DNA of 50,379 nucleotides from assembly GCF_004359215.1 (NCBI RefSeq), contig NC_090621.1, positions 947,192 to 997,570 of the forward strand. Reading direction: 5' to 3'. How positions within the stretch are numbered: position 1 is the first letter of the stretch; each line of letters opens with the position of its first letter. Positions 1 through 11,859 of this stretch are shown in pieces. The DNA comes from Bremia lactucae (lineage: Eukaryota > Oomycota > Peronosporomycetes > Peronosporales > Peronosporaceae). A model generated the notes under the pieces. The model was not told where the DNA came from. It worked only from the letters and a program-made list of their open reading frames with translations, and searched no databases. A program made the translations under genes and the position numbers.

Positions 1-1899
1 GAAGCCGTCGACTGCACCCCTCGGAAGACAGCGTCGTTCCGCTCACTCCATAAGTGAGACAGACAAATGCTGCTCATGAGAAACCAAATCCTGTTCCAAG
101 CAGCGACCCCCGCCTCCAAGTCATCCGGGAGCTAATTATGGATCCGAATCCTCTGTCGGGCCGGTAAAACCGGCGCCTGACGATTCACACTACCGAGGAA
201 GCGGCTTGCTCTCAACGGCCACTCGTCCCGTTCACCGGTCCAATGACCAATAAGCACGCCCCAGCACGCCCGAGCCTTGGAGCACTCCCAAAAGATGTGA
301 ACCGACGTTTCTTTACAGCCGTGACACTCTGCCAAAGCCCGACAACAATTGTCCGCGTGGCGATCGGCATGGTAGAGGTTCAGTTGCTTCGTGGCGATCC
401 GGTAGCACGTCCAGACTTGATAGTCGGAAAGGCCATTGGAATGTCGCCACACTTGAGACGGACCTTGATGGGCGGCAGCTCGCTGCCACGGATCCTGGCT
501 AACGACGGCTTCTAAACGCTGCACCAGCGATGCCAACGCGCTCGCCAGCTGGCGTTTGTGAAGCGCGAAGGCCTGCCGTAAAATTTTCAAACGAATGTAC
601 GGATTCCCGACCGTCTCGGCTACTGCCCAAGGAAAGCGATGATGGCGGGGATGAGAGTAAAAAAACACGCCGTGGTGGCGCATTTCTCCTGTCCCAGATG
701 GACCGATCCCCAGTTGAAGGTGTGACCAACTCTGGTAGTGACGAAATGAAAAACCAGCGAATACCATCTTCACTCTGCTGCAGATGAACAGATCCGTCTG
801 CTGTTGCGTGGGGCCCCTTACGTGTCCCGATCACACGTCCCGGTCGCACAGTCGACCAGACGTAATCATACCGAAATGGAGGTGCATGTCGAAGCGACAA
901 CGGAGGCTCGAGCGCTAGTTCCGCCTCAATGGGATCAGATGGAGAAGCGAGCAACATTGCCGTCGCCCAACGCCGCAATTTGGGCTGCGAGTGATGGATA
1001 GAGCGAGGTCCTGCCGGCCGTATGTAAAAAATAAATTCCGCCGGCCCCGTTCGCCGAATGTGCAAGTTCGAGATAGTGCATGTCGCAATACGGTCGTAGG
1101 CGGAGGCCCTCATTGGTAGGCCTTTGACATCCCGGATCCACGGGTTGGTGCTCCAACCCAAGGTCCCCCAGAAGCGGCTCAGCGCTTCCTGCTGGGGATC
1201 GGCGGGCACCGACAGTCCTGGAAACGTATGATGGAACGACAGAACCCAATCCTCCCCCTCCCACCAGCTACTTGCACCCTGAAGGAGTGTCGGAGTTAAT
1301 GTTCGGGCCCGGTCCACTAGCATGACGGACTGCGCAGCGGTTGGATGCGGTAGTCTGTCTAAGTCATGGACCCAAAAATCTTTACTCGGCGCCACAAAAC
1401 AGGGAGCTTCCGCGTGTATCGGAGACCAGTGATGGAGTATTAAACTCGAAGAATTCGGCCGACCCTGATAAGCCCAGGTACACCAGGCACCAAAATACTT
1501 GTCCTGAGCTTGCGTAAGCCACCGGAGAGCGTGCTTAGTCCGTTGCGTCTTGATGGCCACCTCAAAAGAGGTCAAACCAACACCCCCTGCCTTTTTAGGT
1601 GCAAAGAGCAAGCCTGGGTTAACCTTGTGACGGCTCGCATCTGTTGTAGTTGCATGAGCCCACAAAAATTGTTTGTAGAGATTTTGAATAGACCGTCGAG
1701 CCCACTCTGGCATGTCAAAAACCGCTGCCGTAAACAGCACGGACGGGAGGATGATGGAGTTTAGAATCAACACCTTATTCTCCACACTGGTTGCCACTCG
1801 GGAAGCGGTCATTAGCCGTCGTTGAAGTTTCCGAAGACGTAGCGCGCAGTTTCGATTATGCAAGTCACATGTACCCACTTCGTATCCCAGGTACCTCAC
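1..1899 (-). pseudogene. LINE RT thumb and C-terminal zinc-binding region
   Basis: The stretch 1899-499 contains LRLRKLQRRLMTASRVAT and LNSIILPSVLFTAAVF, the conserved post-RT segment of LINE polyproteins. After a frameshift near 500-770 the stretch 773-132 shows CHGCKETSVHIFWECSKA, a CCHC-like block typical of the zf-RVT domain. A third frame from about 131 to 1 reads through SHLWSERNDAVFRG, also usual in this position. The region continues past the window edge. Confidence 0.85.
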
Positions 1900-1902
1900 C
1901 GT

Positions 1903-3079
1903 TTACGCTGGCCCTAGCACAGGAATTCCTTTCATATCTGAAACTTGTACTGTCGTATTAAGACAAATAAGTCTGCTCTTGGATGGTTGAGCCTCAAGAC
2001 CTGACAACTCTCTAAAGCGAGAGACTAGTGCAAGCGCCTGGTCAAGCTGACTGGCCTTGGCGAGAAAAAATGTTGAATCATCAACAAACGCCGAGAACTT
2101 GTGCGGAGTTAGATGGTCGCCCGGTACTGGAAGCCCCGTCAGATCCGGGGATTGTTGCACCGCTATACCTAATATCTCCACCACGATGAGGAACAAGAGC
2201 GGAGCTAGCGGACACCCTTGACGAATGACAGAGATGACGGGTACCGGACGGGACTGTTCTCCATTAACAAGGAACGAGGCCGAAGTCCCAGTATGAAGCC
2301 TAGTTATTAGCTGTACATATCTCTCATCGAATCCAAAAAGTCGCAGGGCTTCGTACATGAATTCACGATCGACCGTGTCATAAGCCTTGCGAAAGTCCAA
2401 CAGGAGTATCGCCTTGCTGTTGACGGCCTCTATTGTTGCATCTGATCTTGCCGACGCGAGTTGGGCAAGCATCATCATGACAAGCTTTGACATCTGGCGG
2501 CCGTGAACGAATCCTTGCTGGGAATCGCCAATAACCTTGGGTAATATACGCTGCAATCTTGTCGCCAACACCTTGGCAAAAATCTTGTAACTGGTTTGTA
2601 GCAAAAAATCGGCCTGTAATCTATCGCATCCGCCTAGTCTCCCTTCTTCCGCAAAAGAATAATCAAAGCCTCCAGAAACGAGGGCGGGGGATCAACGCCA
2701 GCCATGATAAGGTTGCTGAGCTGCACCAACGCAGGGATAAAAGCGCCGACGTGTCCTTGTAAAAATCATTATTCAGTCCATCAAGCCCAGCCGATTTGTG
2801 GCGGCTGAGTCCTGAGACGGCTGCTAGGACTTCTGCTTCCATAAAAACAGACAACAGAGTCTGGTTGTCGACGGACGATAGGAATCTGCCGGGGGGAACT
2901 TTGACGAAACGCCGGATGGACGAGGGTAAGTATCGGCCAGGATCCTTGCGGTGGACGACCCCTAAAACTGTAGACCATTCCGAAGCAAATTTTTCCGCGA
3001 TGGTCATATTGCGAGAGAAAAGTGCGCCGTGGAGCCTCGCTACGGTCGTGACGGTGTGATCGCGTTCCCAATCAGTCAC
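1903..3079 (-). pseudogene. LINE reverse transcriptase domain, frameshifted
   Basis: The 233-residue stretch at 2604-1903 carries the classic RT blocks: DFRKAYDTV (motif A), RQGCPLAPLLF (motif B) and FVDDSTFF (motif C, the catalytic FxDD). The upstream piece (3079-2663) holds SAGLDGLNNDFYK, the usual LINE block before the RT fingers. The two pieces are in different frames around 2604-2663, so at least one indel has occurred. The catalytic aspartates are intact although the frame is not. Confidence 0.93.
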
Positions 3080-3250
3080 TCTGCGATAAAACCATCGTAC
3101 CTGGTCAGATGTCCTGGCCAGACGTTGACCAAGCCGTACAAGATGTTCTTGTCGTGCTTCTTCTAAATTGCAGGAAATAAATTGTGGCCGAGAGATTAAG
3201 TTACGTGTTGCTCGCCTCCGGATATGGCGACGAGAACTCGTACGGCGCTG

Positions 3251-4740
3251 TTAAAGTCGCCTGCGTACATGTCGAATGCACAGACGACACTGGTCGACAT
3301 CTCGGTCCCACATCAGTGGTGAAACACCCTGTCCGATAGCCATTCCGTCCATTTCCTCGATGAGCTCAGTAATAACTCTGCCGGGGTCAGACGATAAAAT
3401 CGGATAATTCACAATTCGACCATAAAGAGTAGTCTTATCCCCGCCGAGGACGCGCAAGTGTAACACCACTTCCTGATGGTCCGAATGATTGGGTGGCACC
3501 CGCGCCTCGACCCATGAGACTCGTCTTACCCAACTCGCGGGCACATAACATCTGTCTATTCGACTAGCCCTGTTTCCGCTCCAGTACGTAAAATGTTCGG
3601 TAGGGTCCCCAGAACCTTCATCATCGGCATGCTCTCTGAGCAATCTCGCATCAGCCAAACCCATCTTCGCGATGACCACGTCCAATGCCGGGCTTTCCGA
3701 CCCGTGGGACCGGTGAAAGCCAAATCTATCTAGCAGAGGACTTTGGACACAATTAAAGTCTCCAACTAGCATAGTACGTGAGGCGTCCAGTTCCCAGTCC
3801 ATAAGAGATGTAAAGAAATCCTACCGCTCGTGCCGTATATGGGTGCGTAAAAGTTGAGTAGAACATCTCCTCCAAGAGACATTGCTATAGCCCGGGTAGA
3901 CCATCGTTCCAGCTGACAGACCGAAGCCAAACCCGCAGCATGGGGGCTGAGAAGGATGGCAACCCCAGCGCAGCTGGACGATCCAATACTCCACAATGAT
4001 AGAGCTGGAGCATGTGGGTTCAGATGTTGACCCCACAACCGGGCCCAGCGAAATCGCAGTTCCGCTGCCTCATCTTCAGTGCGCACGTGAGTCTCCTGGA
4101 GACACCAAGCCTGCGGACGAAGTCTTCGAGGCGCCTGACGCCACGCCGATAACCAACTGTCCTGAACGGTTTTTTTAAAACCTTGCACATTCTGGGATAC
4201 ATAGAATAGGTCTCCCGCTCGCGCTGCCGACGCAAGGGTGTCGTGAAGTCCCGGAGTCGGCCAGTCTCTAACCATGCGATGACGGCCATATGCGTCCGCC
4301 ATGTCAAGGACTGGATCTCCGATACTATGTAAAGTTCTCCTCTGTGAGCTGCCCTTAATACTCGAGCAAGAACTGCTGCTCCGCAGGAGCCAGCGCCGTA
4401 GTACAGAAGTTAACCAGCGAAAACCAGTCCACTTAGGCTCCACCAAAAAAGTAATATTCGTCCTTGTAGGCTGTATTCGTGTGTAGCAATCGAAAATGAC
4501 CTCGGAGGAGCTAATACAACTATTACGAATCCTATGAACGGCCACGTTTAAGGGTTCGCCTGGGGCTGTCGCCCCCGTCCCGTGTGCGATGGGAGAGGGG
4601 AGGCAAGAGCTAGTGCCCGTCCCATCCGCACTCCTAGGAGAGACTGAGTAGGATGCGGGGAGTTCCAAGACGGCCGGCATACCTCCCGGCGAGGGCGCGT
4701 CGTCCCCCTCCCCTTCGGGCGAGGGACAAGATGGCGGCAC
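3251..4740 (-). pseudogene. LINE apurinic-type endonuclease domain, frameshifted
   Basis: Two minus-strand frames together cover an exonuclease/endonuclease/phosphatase fold. The first (4740-3766) has NVQG and QETHV, which correspond to the N-terminal catalytic Asn and the Glu of the family. The second (3802-3251) has VGDFN, SRIDRCYV and SDHQEV, the expected GDFN, SRIDR and SDH blocks. The frames switch at about 3770-3800, inside the domain, so the protein is broken. In LINEs this domain nicks target DNA for target-primed reverse transcription. The 100 or so residues before NVQG are low-complexity and unrecognised. Confidence 0.9.
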
Positions 4741-4825
4741 AATGGCTGTCGTTCGTGCGGAGCTGCCGGAAGCCAGTTCGTGACCGTTTATACTCCTCTG
4801 TCCAGCAGCGCTGATTGAAGAGTGT

Positions 4826-5051
4826 GTAAATGAATTCTTATCTCTATCTTATCTTGTAACTCTCTTTGATTACTCCTACAGCTGATTAGTCTGCGGAATA
4901 AATAGACATATTGGCCTATACCTATTTATGGATAAGAATTCAGGATATTACTATATAAAGTAATATCCTCCAAATATTATCTACTTATTAGATAATATAT
5001 TAATTAACAACCTTTAAGTGTTAATTTCATGTAACGATACACCCCGTTACA
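4826..5051 (-). repeat. Truncated family-1 LTR
   Basis: The sequence matches the first half (in transcript sense) of the full LTRs at 33476-33926 and 48680-49129 and ends in CCCCGTTACA. It is truncated on the left at the block that reads atgtaaatgaattc in the other copies, next to the LINE. No partner LTR is nearby. Confidence 0.85.
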
Positions 5052-7010
5052 ACTTCGTAATTTACTTCTTAACAGTAATCGATCAAAGTCTTAACAACGG
5101 CGACGTGGGAGCTCTTGGCTGCATACTTGGGCTACACATACTTTTGATATTACTATATTGAACTCTGTAGATAAAGACGGGTAACTTATACAGTCATTTG
5201 TCTCAATTGCAGGCAAATCGTACAAAGTACTGAAAATTATTTAGTAGCGGAAATATCATAAGCGCCATAATTCTAAAAATTCGTAATAATTGAAATTACA
5301 AAATTCGCGATGTCTCAGGTTTACTATGGGAGGAAACAAATTAAGAGTACAAAGTTATCTTTTTTCATATTAAACAGCACATTCCCTATTTAACTCACTG
5401 CTGGACTGTTAAAAAAATTATATCTAGTTCCCTTGCAGTATTGCTTACAAGTAATTTGTTTACGATATTACCGAATTAAAATATTTGTGTATCTGAAAAA
5501 AGGTAAAATTTCAAATGATTGTAATGTCAAAATGGGAAATGTTTCTTCTGAAGAGTTTTTGCATTTTATTTCAAACAGTTTTTGTCCGGAGCGAAAAGAA
5601 TTTTACATTTCGCCAGCCAGTTGTCAGACAAAATCAGCACAAACATTTATTTAAAACTTCTGCAGCGGAGCAAAATTTATACTTTCTCCCTTAGAAGGCT
5701 ACAGCAAAGAATATTAACTAATTAAATTTTCAGCGATTATAGCTCTTATAAAGCAGTGGCAAGCAAAACATCACCACAATCTTGTGCGCAGAAAGTTGCG
5801 CCCTTTAATTACAAATATTCGCTTCAGGTCTTGTTCTTTCCTAGCGATTATGTCCAGGATGGGGATATCGTCACGCATGTGCATAGCTCGCAGCGGGTGC
5901 TGGATCAATCCAGATTCCTGACGTCATCGCCCTTCAATACCAAAAGTAAGTACAAGGTTTAACAAAAGCCATTTGTTGGACAGAAATGACGCCAGATTTA
6001 ATTTCATTCGTATTAATCTTTCGCCTTTTACCAGAAATGACGCTAGTTGCCTAACCCATCAAGAGACGAAACAATGCCGGCATCAGACAGCTCACTTCAC
6101 GTCATGCGATGATCCATGCGCCGAAATCAAATCCATTCGTTGCTGTTCTTTGGCTTGCTGATTGGAACCAGCAATGCTAAAGAACACCAACGTATGATTT
6201 TAATAACGGCGTCTGCATCATCTGGGCCCATCGCTGGAAAGTGCCCATGTTATGTAATGTTTAAATTTATTTCTTCCGGAAAAATATCGGCCCATTTAAC
6301 TCGTTTTGACCCGATTTGACATCGAGACTATTCGTAATGATAGGTGAATGGTTACATTGCTACAATCGGACATGCGCTCTTATCGTACGTTGGAAAAACT
6401 CGCGCCTTTGAGAAAATTGCCCCACTTCTTGGAATTCAGCAAAAATAATAGCCGTTGAGGTGTCTGATGTGTCCAAGGCACAAAGACATGTATTCTACGG
6501 TATCTGAATCCCATAGAGAGACATGTGCCCTACGGGATCCAATGCTCAAAGACATATGATTTCCGGAATTTAGCATTATTTTTGAAATCGAACCCTTGTT
6601 GCCAGTAGAACGACAGAATATAATCGAATGCATGGGTGCAGCTTGTTTAATTTTATTGGCTTCATGGTGCGACGTACAAGTACCGTAGACAAATATTCCT
6701 AAGCCTATCTTCATTGAATTCTCGGCTTTTTTTTCTCAAAAGTTATACGCCGAAGATAAAGTGGCAAAGCTCAAGCCGAGGAAGCAAAGGCGTGAAAGCG
6801 TCGGCATGTCACATGCGCTAAAGAGCAATTGTGATCAATTCTAAGTTAAAAGTACGAGCTAATCAAATCCTTCCATTTTTCCATAGAACTAGCATTGGAT
6901 TGGATCAATACTCTTTTATTCACGAGCCCAAGAAATCGCGAATGCGCACTAATCGCCTCTCCTTTAACGATCCGCAGTCTGGTGAGGAATCGAGTCTGAC
7001 GCCGTAGAAT
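5052..7010. other. Gene-free AT-rich interval upstream of the effector gene
   Basis: Both strands were read. There are only short ORFs (up to about 92 codons) with no recognisable domain, signal peptide or similarity to the repeats in the window. The interval contains the promoter region of the gene at 7041. Confidence 0.6.
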
Positions 7011-7026
7011 TCATTCTTCAATTTCG
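7011..7026 (+). promoter_or_regulatory. Oomycete initiator plus flanking promoter region
   Basis: The sequence tcattcttcaatttcg fits the oomycete core promoter: an Inr-like TCATTYY followed by an FPR-like AWTTTNG a few bases on. It sits 15-30 bp before the first ATG (7041), matching the very short leaders of oomycete genes. It also argues against an upstream 5' exon. Confidence 0.65.
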
Positions 7027-7040
7027 TGTCAAGAACTCAC

Positions 7041-8411
7041 ATGCGACATCACGCCATGAGTATCCAGCTCAAGCCTTCGGTGGTGCTCCTCCATCTCTTG
7101 CTGCTGTTAGGCTCGCACTGGATCGCCTGTTTGGAGTTGGTCGCTTTTGATGACTCTTTAGATTCCAACACCAACTCTCGTGATAATTTGCCGCAAGACT
7201 CCCATTTCGTTGCTCCACATCTCCGAAAGGACATCGACAATTCTATTCACCAAGGTCCTAGTGTCGTCGAGGAAAGAGTGGATCCATTGACTGCAGCAAT
7301 TGCGGTGCTGGCTAAGGAGACGCATCCTGTTAGAAGTGCACTGAAAGGTTATTATAAATCATCCCAAGAAGCTATACAACGAGTTATGATGCATCGGAAT
7401 CATATCAGCAATTTCGAGCAAGCACAATCTGCTTATAAATTGATACAAGATTGGAATGGTGTTCCTGTATCGAAGTTCGCCGAGTTTGATAAAGCGGTTA
7501 TGGGTGGGTTTAAGAAAGCGGGAATGAATGAGGCTGAAGCGTCTGAAGTCGTCGTCAAGGTTCTCACAGAGGAGATCGGTAATTTGGGTGCCGCTAGGCT
7601 TTTAAATGATCTTCAAAAAGGAAACCCTGAACTTTTTGCAAGAACTCAATCATCTCTCTACCAATATTGGAACAAGATACAGCTAAGTTACTCCAGCTTT
7701 CACGATGGCAAAATTTCAATGGGCATGTCCGAATCACCTTATCATATCCAAGACGTGATTTTGGATACTTTCAGTGAGTATTTCAAATACGCCAAGCAGG
7801 TTCCAGGCAGCGAAGACGATTCGGCGTACAAATCCATGATGAAAGATCTTGAAAGTAAGGGTTATGGCGGATTTGTCGACAACATTATCCGCACTTTTAG
7901 TCCACCAAGTGAATTTAAGCCTGCGAACGACGCCACACGTATTGCGCTCGAATATTTGAAGAAACAGCACGTTAAGTATAACACTCCATCTGCGATCATC
8001 AAAGCGGTTCCATTTGAGGAGAAGAGCCTCAATGTGTTGGGAAATCCCTTTTACAGGCTTAGTGCTCTGTGTAAATCAAAGGTGGAGGTCGAGGTTGGGG
8101 CCGTGGATGAGGTTAAGAAGCAGGCAAAGTGGCTTATTAAAGAGTTGGACGATTGGGTATTCGATAAGAAGTTCTTTCTTATTATGTATCCGTTGCGAGA
8201 GAAAGAGGAATTGGCTGCTTCCGTTTTAGAACAACTATCATTTCGTTGGAAGAAAGACGAAGCCTTGTCCAAAGCCCTCGAATCCGATTTGAAGAAATCA
8301 ATTCCTCAAATTCCGGCAGGGAAATTGAGATGGTCAATGACAGAGCCCGACGCTCCCTTGAACTACTTCAGAGATCTTGCTTTTGAGAAACCCATCCTGG
8401 CTTCAAAATAG
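7041..8411 (+). CDS. Candidate secreted EER (RXLR-like) effector
   Basis: Single-exon ORF of 456 codons from ATG 7041 (an in-frame ATG at 7056 is the alternative). Residues about 13-36 form a long hydrophobic run (VVLLHLLLLLG then WIACLELVAF) behind a basic N-terminus, which reads as a signal peptide. An EER triplet follows at residues 77-79, where RXLR effectors carry their dEER motif. No true RXLR is present: RDNL (47-50) and PHLRK (59-63) are the only degenerate candidates. Degenerate RXLR with intact EER is common in downy mildew effectors. The remaining 375 residues are helix-rich with scattered Trp/Tyr (IQDWNG, LYQYWNK, ELDDWVF), perhaps WY-like, but I cannot assign WY modules with confidence. 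No transmembrane segment follows the signal. Inferred role: secreted host-targeted protein. No function is claimed. A family-2 LTR begins 150 bp after the stop. Confidence 0.72.
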   Translation: MRHHAMSIQLKPSVVLLHLLLLLGSHWIACLELVAFDDSLDSNTNSRDNLPQDSHFVAPHLRKDIDNSIHQGPSVVEERVDPLTAAIAVLAKETHPVRSALKGYYKSSQEAIQRVMMHRNHISNFEQAQSAYKLIQDWNGVPVSKFAEFDKAVMGGFKKAGMNEAEASEVVVKVLTEEIGNLGAARLLNDLQKGNPELFARTQSSLYQYWNKIQLSYSSFHDGKISMGMSESPYHIQDVILDTFSEYFKYAKQVPGSEDDSAYKSMMKDLESKGYGGFVDNIIRTFSPPSEFKPANDATRIALEYLKKQHVKYNTPSAIIKAVPFEEKSLNVLGNPFYRLSALCKSKVEVEVGAVDEVKKQAKWLIKELDDWVFDKKFFLIMYPLREKEELAASVLEQLSFRWKKDEALSKALESDLKKSIPQIPAGKLRWSMTEPDAPLNYFRDLAFEKPILASK

Positions 8412-8560
8412 AAAGCCTTTTCTGAACAAGACAGTGAAGCTAAGACTATAGCGGTGTTGAATAGTAATGCGAAATAAAAAAAAATAAAAAATAGAATCGT
8501 GCGAGCCATCTGATATTAGTTTTATCTTCCTAAACAATGATAAATGCACCCGGTCTCGTG

Positions 8561-8864
8561 TGTAGCGGAGCCACTTCGCTCCATTAGCCATAGGAAAAAA
8601 TTAGACTTCGTGAGTCTCTCAGATCTATACCTAACGGGTTTAACAACTCAGCGAGTCGAAGAAGCTATTAAAGCTTGATAAATTCTGGTTTAAGGAATTC
8701 AAGGGTTAATAGAACCATATAAATTTGGCGGCAACCACATTTGCTACTCATAAGAAATGGCTATTTAGTAATTAACTATTTTAGATAGAATAAAAAAAGG
8801 GTATTTTACCCATAATTAAATGTACCACAAAAACGATTTTCCATCCGGTGTGTGCCCTATTACA
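8561..8864 (-). repeat. Family-2 LTR (3' LTR of element A, internally deleted)
   Basis: It begins TGTAGCGGAGC and ends CCCTATTACA, as do 15793-16243 and 47127-47657. It is shorter (304 bp against 451 and 531) and lacks an internal block. In transcript sense it runs TGTAAT...GCTACA, with the usual TG...CA ends. Confidence 0.82.
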
Positions 8865-8878
8865 CCCTCTCCCTTCAG
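8865..8878 (-). other. Polypurine tract of element A
   Basis: On the minus strand the sequence CTGAAGGGAGAGGG lies directly against the start of the 3' LTR. This is the expected place for the plus-strand primer of an LTR retrotransposon, and it fixes the orientation of element A. Confidence 0.78.
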
Positions 8879-9046
8879 ATTGTTGACACCGAGTGGCAAC
8901 ACTTGCAGGATTTCCTCTTTGAGGTTGGAACTTAAACAGTAAACACTTAATGTGTTTTGCATTCCTTTGTCCCATGACAATTAAGCGTGAGTCAAAGACT
9001 CTCAGCAGCATCCTCGACGATGATTGGATGGTGGAGTCTCCATCTG

Positions 9047-9505
9047 TGTAACGGGATGTATCGTTACATGAAATTAAAACTTACAGGTTGTTAATTAATA
9101 TAATATCTAAAAGGTACATAATATTTGCAGGATATTTCTTTATATAGTAATATTCGGAATTCTTATTCCATAAATAGGTATAGACCATTATACCTATTTA
9201 TTTCGCAGACTAATCAGCTGTAGGAGTAATCAAAGAGAGAGTTACAGATAAGATAGAAATCAAGACTTCATTTACATGTTTAGTATTCGATTATAATTTA
9301 ATTTAGCATTTACAAAGAGAGAACAAGAGACACTTAATTATATTTAATACAGTTTTCATTTTACCCTCTTAAAGCTAGTTGCCTTAAGAGAAGTCTTCCT
9401 CTGCATGTACCAGGGACGTGAAATAACGTGAGGCACCACTCGCAACTGAAACAGTGCGAAGTGGACTTGTACTGAAACAGTACAAGTCGTAGTGCCCCGC
9501 TATAA
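9047..9505 (+). repeat. Family-1 LTR inserted within element A
   Basis: It begins TGTAACGGGATGTATCG and runs through the blocks shared by all family-1 LTRs, including the hairpin with arm cttgtactg. The 3' terminus reads ccccgctata rather than CCCCGTTACA, so the end is mutated or slightly truncated. No family-1 primer-binding site (CCTGGTAGCAC) follows. Confidence 0.85.
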
Positions 9506-10533
9506 TCAGAGGATGAAGAAATAGCGCGTCGCTCTTACACGCCTTCTCTTCGAGAAGAACGTCGACAGGCCCTAAATCCGTTCCTAGGACGTGGTGCCGC
9601 CGATGTTTAAACTGCATTGAGTAGGACACAAGACCCGAGTCCAACATTATAACTAATCCGCTTGATGAAGAGCAACAGCAGGCAATTCTCATTGAGGAAC
9701 AGGCTCGACGTCGAACTGCAGAGATAGCGAAAGCTATATCTCATAGTGAATAGCTTCACTTCACTTTAGTGTGGAAGAGCATCTTAAAGATATCGCGGGT
9801 CACAGCTTGGCCATCGGATCTTTCTGGTTTCACGGGCGAGGACGCCCGAAAAGATCGCTGCTCGCAACGCTCTTCATGTGCGATACCTTATGCCAAAGTC
9901 ATGAAGCGAAGTCAGCATCTAACGCGCTTGCGTCATCAGGCCCGCGGGGCTTCGGTGACCTCAATGAGGGCAACTCGATTGTTTTGTTTCCAAACGAGTC
10001 CATGAGCAAAACCGAATTCCCATTTGAGAACTAAGTCCATCATGCCCGCTGCCTCCGCAATATTTGGAATATCAGAGTCTGCAGACGTGGCTGATGTTCA
10101 TTGGAATGGAAGCTTTGCTTTGATTTCGCCAAGCTTAAGCCAAAGGCTAGTTGCGTCAGGTATTTATGCCACAAAATGAGGAATGCCTAGCCGATATTTC
10201 AGAGCCTCGGTTGACCGTGCAACCAGGTATCGAAGCTGCAAAGAGGCTATAGATCCACCTATTACAACTTCTAGTGGTGAAAAGCGTCGTTTGACGCAAG
10301 CCGACCCTGAGCTTGGCGATCGAAAACGTCAACGGCGTACGGACAATCTTGCCGACGAGGTACCTCAAACTCCCAAGAATTTTCAGAAGAGGGGGTACCA
10401 CAGCCACTTTACCAGATACTGGTATTGGCCCTTACAACGACGTTGCTTTGAAAGTTTCTCCGCGTGAAAGAAGGCTCCCCCCGCGCATCAAGCAGCGTGG
10501 GAGGGGGCGAAACAAATATCTCAACGGAAGCAT
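9506..10533 (+). other. Unassigned repeat-like sequence with broken plus-strand ORFs
   Basis: Plus-strand frames show an acidic/basic helical stretch (LDEEQQQAILIEEQARRRT at about 9660-9720) and several short ORFs (9771-10034, 10183-10467, 10313-10537) without recognisable domains. It could be a gag-like remnant of another element downstream of the 9047 LTR. No motif decides this. Confidence 0.35.
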
Positions 10534-10800
10534 TTAATGCTCTAAAGCGCGAGGTGCAACTTCCTCGTGAAAGCCTTGATCGAGTTGAATGCTCTTTTGA
10601 GGCGGTTTAAGACCGTCTTTCAATGCTGGAATGTCCGCAACCTCGTTGAAAGGGCCAGCAGGATATCCTGATGAGGATGAAATAATTCGCAGCACGACCG
10701 CCTGTCTCGGCGTAAGCGCCTTTTGCTCCACGTGGGAAGGGTCCCGATATGGCTTGTGCAAGCCCACATAGAACACTAGGTGTGTACGCAGCTTGCACAA
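10534..10800 (-). pseudogene. Element A integrase C-terminal end
   Basis: The minus-strand frame contains THLVFYVGLHKPYRDPS, the conserved end of gypsy integrase where the other copies here read THPTFYVGRLRP. It is followed by 60 unassigned residues and no clear chromodomain. It is separated from the integrase core by an interposed gag-type scrap at 10830-11130. Confidence 0.7.
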
Positions 10801-10829
10801 CCGTAAATGGCTAAAAAAAGACCGCGGAA

Positions 10830-11130
10830 ACCAAGTTAGTAGGTAGATTTTTAGCGTTTAGTAGAACTCGGTCTCCGACCATATAAGAATTAATACAGCT
10901 TCTGCCTGGCATCTGCTTGTTCTATTTGTTTGTCTTGGCTATCAGCCATCGTACTCCTTACGTGTCTTAAGATACTAAATCGCGTCACGAGAAACTCGCT
11001 TACTTGTTTCCGAACGGTAACATGGCTGATATCAGCAAGCCTATCGGCTAATTCTCCCCCACCAAGCCCTAAACCACGCAGTGGTTTCGTTAATGAAACG
11101 CGTCGGAGAATGGGACCGCTGACATAGAAC
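10830..11130 (-). pseudogene. Interposed 5' gag-region scrap
   Basis: The reverse complement matches 42411-42590: both share the stretch encoding LADRLADISPVTVRKQVSEF and ending near the Met-Ala-Asp-Ser-Gln block. It lies between the integrase core and integrase end of element A, so it is out of place there and marks an insertion or rearrangement. Confidence 0.65.
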
Positions 11131-11165
11131 GGAGTATAGCTTGTAGAGGCAAGTACAGCGTTATT

Positions 11166-11700
11166 TTACGCAAACTCCACCACTGGGTCCAGCGCACTGC
11201 GTAAATCGTCTTCAATGACGGGATTGACACGTTCAATTTGACCATCGGTCTGCAGTTTGTCCGCGATGGACATTTCCAATCTAGTGCCAAGCACTTGGAA
11301 AATCAATTTCCAGAATTTACCCGTGAAACGGGGGTCCTGATCAGAGACAATTGCCACTGGCAAACCGTGTTGTCGAAGCACGTGATCGATGAACAGTCTT
11401 GCTGTACCTTGACCATCAATGGTATGTGGCACAGCCGCTAAGTGCTATTTTAGTGAATCGGTCAACAAAGATCACGATGTCAGAGTTACCGGCCGAATCT
11501 TTCGTTAGACCGAAAACAAAATCCATATTAATGGACTTGCAACACCCTATGTGTACGGGTAGACTTGCATGCGAGAACGTATAAGCTGACCCATTAAAAA
11601 GTTCGGGCCACCAGTAGATCTGCTTACAGTGTCGTAGGTCGTTTCTCTACCGAGATGACCACCAAGGACAGTATCGTGTGCCTAATAGAGGATTTAGTAC
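11166..11700 (-). pseudogene. Element A integrase core
   Basis: The frame at 11432-11166 reads through FIDHVLRQHGLPVAIVSDQD and PRFTGKFWK, then DGQIERVN. This is the retroviral integrase core (the second catalytic Asp of VSDQDPRF, then the DGQxERVN block). The first part of the domain lies in broken frames to about 11700. Confidence 0.85.
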
Positions 11701-11859
11701 TTCAAATCCTAATCATGGGGAACAATGACGCACGAAGGATCCACAGCGTCCGTGCAATAAAGCAACAGGTTGCTATCGATAGAAAATCGATGTAACCTTG
11801 CACGCATACGTGCCGACAATTTTATACCGAGTCAGTCCTCTTTAGGGATCGTAGCAGAG

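Larger units (their letters stand above)
1..4742 (-). mobile_element. Degenerate LINE (non-LTR retrotransposon), runs off the left edge
   Basis: Read on the minus strand the order is AP-type endonuclease (4740 to 3251), reverse transcriptase (3079 to 1903), thumb/C-terminal region (1899 to about 499) and a zinc-binding C-terminus (773 to 132 and on to base 1). This is the ORF2 layout of APE-type LINEs. The frame changes near 3800, 3080-3250, 2604-2663, 1900 and 500-770, so the copy is dead. No ORF1 is visible. Upstream of about 4742 it meets a truncated LTR, so the 5' end is probably lost. The 3' end lies outside the window. Confidence 0.93.

Noticed and set aside
6436..6714. 92-codon minus-strand ORF upstream of the effector
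   Set aside because: No recognisable motif, low-complexity composition and no promoter signal.
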